From NCBI GenBank assembly GCA_028095005.1, contig CM051459.1, positions 277,717,229-277,781,228 of the forward strand: a stretch of 64,000 nucleotides of DNA. Reading direction: 5' to 3'. Made by a program: the position numbers and the translations under genes. The stretch's first letter is position 1, and each line of letters begins with the position of its first letter. Below, piece by piece: positions 36,001-46,360 of this stretch. Origin of the DNA: Rhynchospora pubera. Taxonomy: Eukaryota > Streptophyta > Magnoliopsida > Poales > Cyperaceae. Below the pieces are notes generated by a model. The model searched no databases. It saw nothing but the letters and a program-made list of their open reading frames with translations, and was not told where the DNA came from.

Positions 36001-36413
36001 CGTTTTTCTTGGTCCCAACCTGGTTTCATGGTGTGCTAAAAAGCAAACCACAGTTTCAAGATCATCTACAGAGGTTGAATACAGATCAATGGCAGCAACC
36101 ACTGCAGAGATAAGCTGGATTCAATCACTTCTCAGTGAATTGGGGTATAAGACCGAGAATGTGCCATCTCTTTGGTGTGACAACCTCAGTCCTACGTTTA
36201 TGGCAGCTAACCCTGTGTTTCATGCCAGAACTAAACACATAGAGTTAGACTACCATTTCATCAGAGAAAAGCTAACTGCCAAACATCTATCAGTCAACTT
36301 CATCTGCTCAACAGATCAAATTGCTGATATTCTCACAAAGAATCTGTCAAAAACAAGATTTCAAATGCTCAGGGACAAGCTCAGTGTTTGTCCCACACAA
36401 CTGAGCTTGAGGG
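33086..36413 (+). pseudogene. Copia pol: protease, integrase, RT, RNase H (broken)
   Basis: Domains in order: protease WYLDSGATTHVTADL (about 33116-33160); GAG-pre-integrase with WHSRLAH and CDDC (33511-33620); integrase core with HTDLWGPTPV and DEFTRFSWFY, then PQQNGLAERKHRH around 33960; RT from HWRQAMSDEL (about 34741) through CKWLFKIKKKADGSIERYKA, VDVNNAFLHGE-like LDVNNAFLHGE, to YVDDIILTGN with catalytic YVDD at 35457-35468; RNase H with CDVDWAGCPDDRKSATGFAV (about 35945) and STEVEYRSMA (about 36066). Breaks: frame changes at about 33083, 33880 (stop) and 35742 (stop), and the MITE at 35142. The last frame runs on into the LTR to 36472. Confidence 0.92.
35142..35309. mobile_element. Tourist-like MITE inside copia RT, 168 bp
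   Basis: TIRs are GGGGCTGTTTGGATTCTCC on the left and GGGGCCGTTTGGATCGCTT reverse-complemented on the right, each followed by AGGAATTTGG. The duplication TAA (35139-35141 and 35310-35312) is that of PIF/Harbinger elements. The flanks are the RT codons for CKLNK and ALYGL, so the empty site is obvious. This is the reference copy of the family also seen at 1-57, 10080, 12460 and 48993. Confidence 0.9.
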
Positions 36414-36417
36414 GGCC
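36401..36417 (+). other. Polypurine tract of the host copia
   Basis: CTGAGCTTGAGGGGGCC lies directly before the 3' LTR; GAGCTTGAGGGGG is a typical copia plus-strand primer. Confidence 0.75.
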
Positions 36418-36661
36418 TGTAATCAGTCATGAACTGAACATCTCCAGTATGACAGAAATTAGAGATGATTGATGAAACATAGTTAGCTTAGGTAGTCATT
36501 AATTAGTCAGTTAATTTATTTCTGTAACTGAATAGAGAGAGAAGAAGTGAAATGTATATAAAAAGTCTGAGACGAAAGGTGTTCTGTATAATTTTTGTAA
36601 TTTTACAACAATGAATAAAATAAAATTTCTCTCCCTTCTTCTTGAATTGCATTTTTCTTTA
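36418..36661 (+). repeat. 3' LTR of the host copia, 244 bp
   Basis: It starts TGTAATCAGTCATGAACTG and ends TGCATTTTTCTTTA, followed by the target duplication CTTTC. It differs from the 5' LTR by scattered substitutions and small indels, including a shorter GA run and an extra ATTTTTGTA near 36590. Confidence 0.9.
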
Positions 36662-36666
36662 CTTTC

Positions 36667-38284
36667 CGATTTATACTGGAATTTTGAATACTCCAATCGC
36701 ACGACTCTGAGACTCGAGACACCAATGTTACGTGATCTCGGGTCTGGATTCCTTCATTCATTCAAATTCAATTTCTTGTTTTCTTTTCTTTACACGTGGC
36801 GAATTGTGTCTACTCCTGCCGACCAGTAGCAAGGATTGCCAATTTCATGTTTGCCACCTCATTGGTAGAATCCACATTCTCTCTGCCTTTCAAAAGATTT
36901 CGGTACAAATAAAAAAATATTCCCATTTGAAATTTTGTATTTTATTAAATAAAAAATCTTACTATTAAAATCCTTTCTTCTAGTTTTACACGCTTGAAAT
37001 CCTCTAGCACCGTCGAGAATTCAGACCTCATAAATTCTTTGTTTCTCCTCCAATTTTATCGCAATATTTTAGTTATTTCACCATAAAAAATCATGATTCT
37101 AATTAATTTGTTCCGATTGTTGAACGAAAAGTACATATACTTTTATTTGCCTTTTTATTCAGAAATAAATTTCAGCATTTTCATCTTTTCCTACCTTTCA
37201 ATTCAATACAAAAGCATACTAAAAAAACTATAAACTTTTCTACAAATTCATTGCTCATGTAGAAGAGCGAGATCAACTATTTTAATTCGACATTTCCTAT
37301 TTAAAATATTAATATAAAAAAGTGTGCTAAATTGTCCTAGAAAAAAATAACAAAAATAAGATATTTCTCATGATGTCTATAAATTAAATCTAAAATATTT
37401 TATATTTGACGCTATGATTTTTTAAATAATTTGGTTGTGTATATTCTCCTTTGATGAAACAAAATAGTCCCTAAATAATTGTGTCGCTGTTGTAAAATCC
37501 TCACCACGCACGACCCAGAAATTTCAATTTCAAGTTTCATACTCCAAAGATACGGGATTTGAGGTTTGGATTCTTTCAATTGAAGGTAAATTTTCAAATT
37601 CTTTTCACAAACACGTGGCAAATTTAGAACCTCCCCAAATAAATCCGCAAGAAATCTGCTATGCTCCAACCGACAAGCAATAATTGATTAATATTTTGTT
37701 AGCATCTTATAGTAGTCACATTACCATTTTATTTTGTTTGGAATATTCTAGCTGTTCCTATTTTCTTCTCATCCACGTAGGAAAGAAAAAAAAAGATATG
37801 CAATATTGTCTGATGTTGTTTGCCTACTCCTGAGAACCGAGTATTGCCGACGAATAAAGAATTTGTATCTTCTGGAGCCCATACCTTCGTTTCAAATTTG
37901 CAATATAAAAAGTTATCCCTGCTTTATTGTCGTTCATTTGAAAAAAAAAAACCGCGAGAAAGAAATAATAATTTCTAAATAATATGTATGTGTAGAAAAG
38001 AATATTAAATTAAGCGATTTTTTAAGTACAGAATTTTAGTTACAAATATAATGAGACTATGGTACTGTATAAAGTATTCATAGGCTCATGTTGTGACTTA
38101 AATCTCCATTTGTCAGTTTTAAATCGTCAATTATGCTGCTCGCTCTAGACACAAAAATTTTTCAGAAGCAGTTTTTTTTATATTTATTAAAATATTATTT
38201 ATTTTAAAATTTTAAGAGTGTTAGGTCGGGACAAATCTAACATATCATTAAGAATATCCTTCTCTTGATATATATATATATATA
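36667..38284. other. Intergenic, no gene recognised
   Basis: AT-rich. Parts of about 36700-36830 and 37540-37680 look loosely similar (ACACGTGGC within otherwise related text), perhaps an old duplication. The minus frame at 37412-37669 has no motif. It ends in a TA microsatellite (38267-38284). Confidence 0.35.
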
Positions 38285-38791
38285 GAGAAATGTTATGATG
38301 CACTGTGATGTATTCAGTCTATTGTGCACTGCGATCGGGATCCGTTAGATCTGTCTTCATATTCGCGTTGATGAGATCGCGCGTTGATGAGATCGCTAGA
38401 CGAGAAAGGTTCGCTTGCTCCTCCTCTTTATTTTGCTCCAGCGACTCTCCTTCCTCTTAACTTGCTCTCTTTCTCTCTCTCTCAACTCAGACGGAACAAA
38501 CAACTCCGAATCTCTCTCTTCCCTCTCTTCTCTCCATGTGTACCACAAATCTCTCCTGGAACAATGATTTCGTTTGAGTTTCTGCTAGCCCCAACCGGCC
38601 TCTTGCCTTCATCGTCGATTACTCGAAAACCCTATCTAGGGTTTCCGCCGTTCGAAGGTACGTCTCCCACAATCTCTCTCTTTTTGCTCTGTGGTACCTC
38701 TCCCTCTGTCGATTGCTGCATTTTGGCGAAATCAAAAAAATTTGTGCTGCATTTCAACTCTAATAATATTGTGATGGAAACCATGTACGAG

Positions 38792-38887
38792 CTTTAATTT
38801 TTCCAATTTATTGTCATATCCAGAACGTTATGCCTTGGAGCTTTAATTTTTCCAATTTTTTGTCATATCCAGAACGTTATTGCCTTG
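38792..38887 (+). repeat. Tandem duplication of about 48 bp
   Basis: GAGCTTTAATTTTTCCAATT ... CATATCCAGAACGTTATGCC is repeated once directly behind itself with small changes, inside the long-TIR MULE. Confidence 0.7.
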
Positions 38888-39071
38888 GACCCTTCTTAAA
38901 AATTAAAAAATCCAATTTATTTGCTGCTCTCCAATAAGCATTCCTAGACATAAACATATCCAGAACAAGTGAGAATTGGTTAGCGCAATTTGCTGTTATC
39001 CAGACCAAGTCTTTAGCATAATCGTATCAGCATGATTGATAACTTTATATTATGTGTTTTTAATTTATAGA

Positions 39072-39164
39072 ATGAGTGAAAGTGAGCATGAAGCAGTAGA
39101 TGTTGGCAATGATGCAGCAGCAGACGTTGACAATAATGTAGCAGCAGATGTTAATACTGATTGA
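39072..39164 (+). CDS. Short Ala/Asp/Val-rich frame in the MULE interior
   Basis: ATG to stop, about 30 codons: it begins MSESEHEAVDVGNDAAA and continues with repeated DVDNNVAADV-like units before the stop. It follows TTTATAG at 39071, which would serve as a splice acceptor. It could be the start or an exon of a short captured gene. No family is recognised. Confidence 0.25.
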   Translation: MSESEHEAVDVGNDAAADVDNNVAADVNTD

Positions 39165-40779
39165 GCACATATCCAGGTAATTGTCTACCTTTTGTGTGTT
39201 AAATAAGCAGTTAATTTTTTATAAAATAATTTGTAACATGAAGAAGAGGATATTTACTGGTACCAACATGCAACATGAGAACTTTTGCTTTTTGTAGCTT
39301 AATGTAGTCCTGATATTTAGTAAACAACATTTTCTGTTTAATGAAGTCCTAATATTTAATTTGTTTTTATAAAATAGAAGATGCAGGAAACAAAAGAAAG
39401 AAGAAGACATGGCGCAAATTGAAGATGTTATTTTGTATGAACTCAACTGAATTTAAGTGATATTTTGTAGCAAATCTGCTTGATGAATTTAAATGATATT
39501 TTAATATTTTGTAGCTTGATTACGAATAATGCAATCACAAAGTTAATAGCTTGATTAATCTTCTTAATCAATATACTATTTGTCTTTTCCATTTCTTCTA
39601 TTTGCTTCCATGATGAGGGTTACTTGATGTACTCATTTGATATATCCTGTAAAAAACAAAAAAATTAAGCATCAATTTATGTCAAATTTGATGCACTAAC
39701 CAGTGAGCATACAATAATGTATTCAGCTTCAATTTACGTCAAAATTGATGCACTAACCAGTGCAATGTGATGTATTCAGGTTCAATTTACCTCAAAATTA
39801 TTTATTGAGCAAAAAATCGATCTGGTGCCATGAAGTGATACTTGACTAAACGATAATGTAACCAGATGTGATACTTGACTCATACTGGTGCTAGCAAGTA
39901 AACCAGAAAACTGATACATGATAGATGAGAAATAATTTCATCTCAAATACAAGCAAAATAAAACAACTTCAACATCACTCAGTTTGATTTGAAGAAATGT
40001 TGGTCTGACACCCCAAACACTGATCCGATTTCAAATCTGAAACAAATTAAAAAAAAAATGCAATATCCAACCTTCATATAAAAATCAGATAGCTTACGTA
40101 AAATTCCATCAACCTATATAAAACCAAAGAAAAGTCAATTAAAGAGAGAAAAAAGAGTACCCAAAGAGAATGAGCACCAGGTTTTGCTTCTCTCGAACAA
40201 CGAGTGAGAGGCCAGAGAGAGATGCTTTCGTAGAAGAGGCCGTACTGTCTTCGATGGATCTATGATTTGCTTCTTCTATCGAGAATTCTAGACCGTGATT
40301 TGGGAAAAAATTAGAGAAATCGATAACTCTCAGTATAGAGGAAAAACCAAAAGAGAGGGATATAGAGGGGGAGGAGAGATAAAATGGTACTGGAAAGGAC
40401 TACTACGTACCTTCGATTTAGGCGAAAACCCTAGGTTGCGAAATCGAGGGGAGGCGAGAGGAGAGGCGAGAGGCGAGTTGAGTCAGAAGAATCTCGGGTG
40501 AGTCTAAACCATTACTCCAGGTGGGATTTGTGGCAAATATGGAGATGCGACAGGGAAGAGAGAAAAAGAGAGTTGAGGCTGAGTTAGAGAGGGAGAACAC
40601 GACTGCACGAGTTAGAAAGAAAATAAAGATGAAGGAGAGTCGCTGGAACAAAATAAAAAGGAGGAGCAAGCGAACCTTTCTCATCTAGCGATCTCATCAG
40701 TGCGAATCTGAAGACAGATCCAACGAATCCCAATCGCAGTGCACAATAGACTGAATACATCACAGTGCACCATAACATT

Positions 40780-40783
<4 letters not shown>

Positions 40784-40860
<77 letters not shown>
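40784..40860. repeat. Compound microsatellite (TC)n(TA)n(TG)n
   Basis: It directly abuts the right end of the long-TIR MULE. The run of GT repeats gives a spurious MCVCVCVC reading frame. Confidence 0.9.
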
Positions 40861-40862
<2 letters not shown>

Positions 40863-41655
40863 TTTAAGTTAAATGTTAATGTTAATATTTCATCTTTATT
40901 AAGTGGTTGCTTTTTCTATTTTTTTTTCAAGTTTTTTAAACTGCAAAGATTGGCGCCATCTAGCTTTTCTGATAGCATTAATAATGAGGTGCCTATGAAA
41001 TTGTCGAAATAAAAATATCCAATATATTAAATTTTTAATAAATATACAAAGCCTACATTATTGTTGGAGAGATAAGGCACGTGCTGTATCTATTGCTGGT
41101 ACTGGAACATGACAATTGACAACAAATCATTTGAGTGGAAACATATGCCTAAGTGCATCTGTTTTTAAATATGCAAATTTTATTACTTACAATATTATCT
41201 ATGATCTCAACCATTTATATATATCAAAACATTATAATGATAATAATTATAATTATTATTATTATTAACGCACATGTATGATATTTATGTAAAAAAAAAA
41301 CATGGTAGTGCATAAAATAAAGAGATGTCAGGTATAGACAAGGAGAAATCTTGAGAAATGTCCATTGAATTAATTTATTATTAGTATCAGTCGATAAAGT
41401 AATAAGAATTAATTTCTATCGAGATATATATATTGATTTGTCGAGAAAAACTGAGACAACACAATATTACAATCTGACAAGCTTTATTTGATCATTAAGT
41501 TACGCGTTTATATAATAGTCTATTAGTACATATTTACTCTGCATGTTCCTTGATTCTAAAAAGTTTTACTTTCTCCCAAGTACCCCTCAGCTGAGCTCTT
41601 TACCATCTTCAAAGTGTATATGAAGAAAGGATGTCATTCTTCAGAGATAGATAGC
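40861..41655. other. Intergenic, no gene recognised
   Basis: AT-rich, with an ATT repeat near 41250-41268. No coding frame or RNA gene is supported. Confidence 0.35.
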
Positions 41656-41664
41656 TCCCCAGCG

Positions 41665-43519
41665 CCGAAATTATTTTAAATAAAAATTTGTGTCTTTAAA
41701 ATTTTAATAGAAAGAATGATTTATTTTTTATTTTAATAAGAAGTAAGTAATTACGCGTTTTATAACCGCGTTATTCTCTCTCACCTAATTACCTGTTCAT
41801 AAATCGAGTAAAAGGAAATAGCGCGTTTTACGAACGGGTAACAAGGCTATTTACCCGTTTTATAAACGCGTTATTACAGCCTTTTAGCTAACCGCAAAAT
41901 ATGGGACAATGAAACCTAGAAGGAAGAGCCGAAGTGGGTGAAGAAAATTTCATATTATGTCCATAGTCCCGTCTCACATTAATACATGTGAACCAAAATA
42001 ATACAGTATGTAGTCTAAGGGCTGCCAGGTTTCTCCAATATATTTTCAAAATCCATTCAAACCTGGCAGCCCTTGCCAATATATTTAAAATTAACATAGT
42101 AATTTTAAAACGTGCACCTAATTATTTTAGCGTGCATCTAATAAACATAATTGAAATATTTGGACTATTTTTTTTTATTTTTACGTTATATAGAATATGG
42201 AAGCAGTTTTATAATAAATTAGTATCATAAATCGCATTGAATCATATCGTTTTATAATAAATTATATAATTACATTTTCATAAATTTTTAAACGTGTGAA
42301 TAATAAATATATTTAAACAATTATTAAGATTATTAAAAAAATATGGTAAATTTTGCAATAGATCAGTTTTTTTTTATATGAGCGGAAATCAAGATCTTCG
42401 TCTAAAATAATATGATTACAATTAATAAGAGCTTTAAACAGGACTTGAATAATTGGTCAACAGCAAAATTTTCAAAAAAATAATTGCAAAATTTACCATA
42501 TTTTTTAATAATCTTAATAATTGTTTAAATATATTTATTATTCACACGTATAAAAATTTATGAAAATGTAATAATATAATTTATTATAAAACGATATGAT
42601 TCAATGTGATTTATGGTACTAATTTATTATAAAACTGCTTCCATATTCTATGTAACGTAAAATAAAAATAATTTTAGTCAAAGTAATTCAATTATGCTTA
42701 TTAGATGCACGCTAAAATAATTAGGTGCACGTTTTAAAATTACTATGTTAACTTTATTTGAATGGATTTTATAAATATATTGGCAACATCAACAAATACT
42801 ATTGTCAAATTTATTTTATTATTTCATTACACTGCTTATACGGATATGCATCCCACCTAAATAACACCAGTGGACCCTACCTTACAACAGAACAGAAGTA
42901 GAAGCTACCGGATTCACGCCCGTGAGTAGAGAAGGACTCGACCTATTGTGGCGTATTTTACCAAAGAACCATCCCGAGAAGACCCTGGCGCACTTAATAG
43001 AATACTGATGCCAGCCGCTTTTCGTAACCGTACCGAGTTCCAACGTATTTTTTATCGTAGACGGGTAGGTAGGAAGCATTTTTTCCCTTAGTTCTTTCAA
43101 CAACTATTGAAATATTTTATGAGTTCTTCAATGAGGCTGGTGTATCTAATACGTTGTAGTCCATAGTCATATATTATTAGACTACATACTGTATTATTTT
43201 GGTTCACATGTATTAATGTGAGACGGGACTATGGACAAAATATGAAATTTTCTTCAACCCACTTCGGCTCTTCCTTCTAGGATTCACTGTCCCATATTTT
43301 GCGGTTAGCTAAAAGGTTGTAATAACGCGTTTATAAAACGGGTAAATAGCCTTGTTAACGCGCTATTTCTTTTTCTCCGTTTTATGAACGGGTAATTAGG
43401 TGAAAGAGAATAACGCGATTATAAAACGCGTAATTACTTGCTTCTTATTAAAATAAAAAATAAATCATTCTTTCTATTAAAATTTTATAGACACAAATTC
43501 TTCTTTAAAATAATTTCGG
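41665..43519. mobile_element. Giant palindromic MULE-type element, 1,855 bp
   Basis: It is flanked by exact 9-bp copies of TCCCCAGCG (41656-41664 and 43520-43528). The ends CCGAAATTATTTTAAA / TTTAAAATAATTTCGG are perfect inverses. The outer arms (41665 to about 42016 and about 43176 to 43519) and inner arms (about 42045-42370 and about 42465-42785) are near-identical in reverse. Motifs such as ACGCGTTATT and ACCCGTTTTATAAACGCGTT recur. A shorter hairpin GGGCTGCCAGGTTT...AAACCTGGCAGCCC (42019-42071) and a non-mirrored insert (about 42786-43175) interrupt the symmetry. No transposase. Confidence 0.85.
42786..43175. other. Non-palindromic GC-richer insert in the palindrome
   Basis: This stretch has no mirror in the other arm and is less AT-rich than its surroundings (about 42850-43090). 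Plus-strand frames give short runs such as EATGFTPVSREGLDLLWRIL before stops; the minus strand gives a 73-codon frame (42882-43103). I recognise no family. It may be a captured host fragment or remnants of the ancestral interior. Confidence 0.35.
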
Positions 43520-43528
43520 TCCCCAGCG

Positions 43529-44160
43529 TTGTTCGAGCATAAAAAATTAATGATATATATGCTCTTTCCCTTTTTTTATATGATTTCCTCTACATACAAA
43601 TTACATTTTATTTTACAATGTTCTTATATTAATTGCGTTACTTTTTTTTCAATTGAGAAATACAGAATTTGAGAATTTAAGATGGACCTTGAGTAGGGCA
43701 CATGGCCTATTCTAGTGAGATTCTTATATTAATTGATTGAGTAGGGCACATGGCCTATTGTAAACTTTTTATTTTAAGTTGATGCCTACGGGCTTCTAAT
43801 GCCAAAAAAAAGAAAAAAAAATCTATTTTGCTAATGGTAATTTTTTTTTCCCAACTTTGTTGCTTCGGTTGAAAAATTGTGCGGTTGGATATTCCATTTA
43901 AACAATTCTTTACCTATCTCCACTACTTAAAAATCATCAGTAGAACAGGCATAAACTTCGAGCTAAAAGGGAGTTACACCCCTCTAATATCAAATATAGA
44001 TCATTGATTTTGTTAATCTACTATGATCTACGGTTTAGATTCAAATATCGTATTAAAAGGTAGACCTTTTAACACGAACCGTCTAGGCGTGCGTCGGTAA
44101 AGCGTACTTCGTTCGTTGGCGCGCAATTTTTCCATCTATTTTTCTCTCGCTTCCCTATCG
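43529..44160. other. Intergenic, no gene recognised
   Basis: It contains a near-duplicate GAGTAGGGCACATGGCC at about 43691 and 43739. The less AT-rich part from about 44060 (CGTCTAGGCGTGCGTCGG) leads into the exon-like region downstream. Confidence 0.35.
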
Positions 44161-46360
44161 CAACTAGGTTTTCACAAATGGAAATTTCGCATTTTCACTG
44201 CCTTAATTACGAAATCCTAATTTCCCGATGCGCGCCTCTTTCCTTCTTCTCGCATTTTCGATGTGCGCCGCTCCCTTCCTTTTTTTCTCCATCCCTCTCC
44301 TCTTCGTCGGAAAATGAAAACAATTTCTGCTAGGGTTACTACGATCTCCTACACAAGTTATGGCTTCATCAGGTAAAACTGCAACTTCATCAGGTAATTA
44401 CGATCTCCTACACGAGTTCGACTTTTCTAGGGTTTTGCTTTCATCCTCTCCAATCCGCCGCCTTCTCTGTTGAGAGCTCTCTTCTCTTCCAGCTAGAGGA
44501 TGGCAAGCGCTTCAATTGCTTGGGTTGATACTCTTCGCGGTCAAAGAGAACGAGAACGAGGACAGTCAAGCAGCCACCTAAGCCCCTTCTGGGTTCTTCT
44601 GCCTACCTCATTCTCAGGTTTGCCTCTCTCCTTCTCTCAATTTTTTTTTTCTTTTTAGGTTATCTTCCTCCTTTAGGTGAGCTTTCGGTGTTTTTTTTTT
44701 CCTTTGCCTGATTTTATCTCTTATAAATCATAAATGGTACTTAATATGTGAAATATTAAAGTTTAATTTGATATTCGTTATTTTTTTCTTTGATTAATTT
44801 TATTTATTTCTTTACTGGTTTGATTTTTAGAGTACATTGTTTTAGGCTGCAAATCCTAGACCCCGCCTCCCTCTCCATCAAGGTATTACTCGATTTTCGT
44901 CTCTTTTCTTTTTCTATTTGATTGTTAGTTTCTATTGATTGAGATGACGACGTTACGATTATATATGTTGTTCTCTTCTTTTCAGCTGGACGGCTTGAGG
45001 TTTGAGAAAAGCCTATTTTACTTTTTCAATCAACTTTTTGCTTCTCTACTGGCAACGAGCAAGCAATTACTTGCAATTTTACAAGTGTACTTTCATTTGC
45101 TGCTCACAACCGATGGAAACATTTTTCGGTTTTGCAGCTCGATGGATTTTGAAATTTGGAAGAATTCTCCTATATATTCCTTGGTTCTTGGTTGTTCCTC
45201 ATCGATCGTTGATTCAACAGGCGAGCATAACAAAAACATTAGTACTATTTCTTTTTTAGTAAATCTCTCTATTCAATCAATCAATTCAGTTCATTTTTAT
45301 TATTTCTTTTTCAGTAAATCTCTCTATTCAATCAATCAATTCAGTTCATTTTGATTATTTTTTTTCAGAAAATTTCAATATAAGGCAAAGAACAGATTAC
45401 TGCATCTGTAAGTAAAATTTAACCCTAACCTAAATAAGTTATTTTTTTTTGGGATTTGTTATTTCTGGTGAATTGTTATTTTTTGTTTACAATTTATCAG
45501 ACACTATAATCTAATGCCCTTCTTTCTTTCTGATTTGAATTACTCTTTATGTCCCATTTAATTTAATTTTTCTTGATGGCTTATTAAAAAAAGAAGAAGG
45601 GAGCTATGAATTTTCCCCAATCTCTTTACAAATTTCGATTACCATTTCCAAAGTAAATAACCGGTTTGACTGAGCCCAAATAAAAGATAGTCAAAAGAAA
45701 GCTTCTGGTATTCACCATGTTATAATGAATCAGACCTTAAATTTGACCATATCTTATTTTACACTATTTGCTGATATAAGATACTATAGTCCTTTTATAA
45801 TCTGCAATTTATAGGTACAATATCTCCTTGGAAATCTGACATTTGCAGGGCCTTTTGTTTTCAGGTACAATATGTTCTTTTTATTGTATGAATAATACAA
45901 AAATTGTTTACTTAATCTCAATTTGTGATGATTTTTGACGAAACAGATTGTGCATGTAACACTATTTTTCTTCTTCCTTTTATCTCACACTTGCTTTATA
46001 TTACAAAGAACGATTAAGACTATTGTATTTTGAGACAGATTTTTGTGCATTTTGAGAAATAATTAAAGGCAATTGGTTGTTTATTTCAGAAAATTTTCAA
46101 GAGACCAAAAATGTGAAACGGAAATGGTAAATAGCTATGATAAACCAGTGTCATAATCATACTAGTTTTTCAAATGCCCCAGATCAGTTTGCACTGCTCA
46201 TCCCGGTTTTTAATTTGTTATCTTCAATATTAGACAAGAGGTTGAAGCTATCAAGATGGATACATCACTGAAAATAAAGGATGAGATGGAGTGCCTCCGA
46301 CAAGCCATGCATGACCTAAAGGACAAGAAACGCAGGGATGACTCAAGGGTTGAGGAATGA
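44161..46360 (+). pseudogene. Exon-like region ending in a coiled-coil exon
   Basis: From about 44280 CT-rich leader-like text alternates with potential coding pieces (ATGGCTTCATCAGG at 44360; ATGGCAAGCGCTTC at 44499) separated by GTTTGC/GTAATT donors and T-rich acceptors. The clearest piece is at 46232-46360: 43 codons reading RQEVEAIKMDTSLKIKDEME, then a charged heptad-like helix, and ending RRDDSRVEE before TGA, followed by a plausible 3' UTR. It looks like the last exon of a gene with a C-terminal coiled coil, as in some transposase-associated proteins. No complete frame can be assembled and no family is certain. A Helitron 3' end lies 2.5 kb downstream, so these may be captured fragments. 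Confidence 0.3.

Larger units (their letters stand above)
19727..36661 (+). mobile_element. Ty1/copia retrotransposon with three nested insertions
   Basis: It is bounded by the 5-bp duplication CTTTC (19722-19726 and 36662-36666). The order is 5' LTR, tRNA-Met-type primer site, gag, protease, integrase, RT, RNase H, polypurine tract, 3' LTR, and integrase before RT defines Ty1/copia. Insertions at 20473-23224 (hAT), 23312-32440 (second copia, opposite strand) and 35142-35309 (Tourist MITE) add about 12 kb; without them the element is about 4.9 kb. Gag and pol have stops and frameshifts, so it is no longer autonomous. Confidence 0.93.
38285..40783. mobile_element. Long-TIR MULE-type element, 2.5 kb
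   Basis: The ends are GAGAAATGTTATGATGCACT and its inverse AGTGCACCATAACATTTCTC. The inverted arms continue well inward (for example GCTAGACGAGAAAGGTTCGC near 38394 against its inverse near 40680) for roughly 400 bp. The interior is unrelated to the arms. The left arm looks like a gene start: CT-rich leader, an ATG at 38563 with AACCCTATCTAGGGTTTCC, and a GT donor at 38658. Flanks are TA/TC microsatellites, so no TSD can be read. No transposase is visible, so non-autonomous. Confidence 0.7.

Noticed and set aside
40821..41012. Open frame starting MCVCVCVCVCV
   Set aside because: Translation of the GT microsatellite; not a gene.
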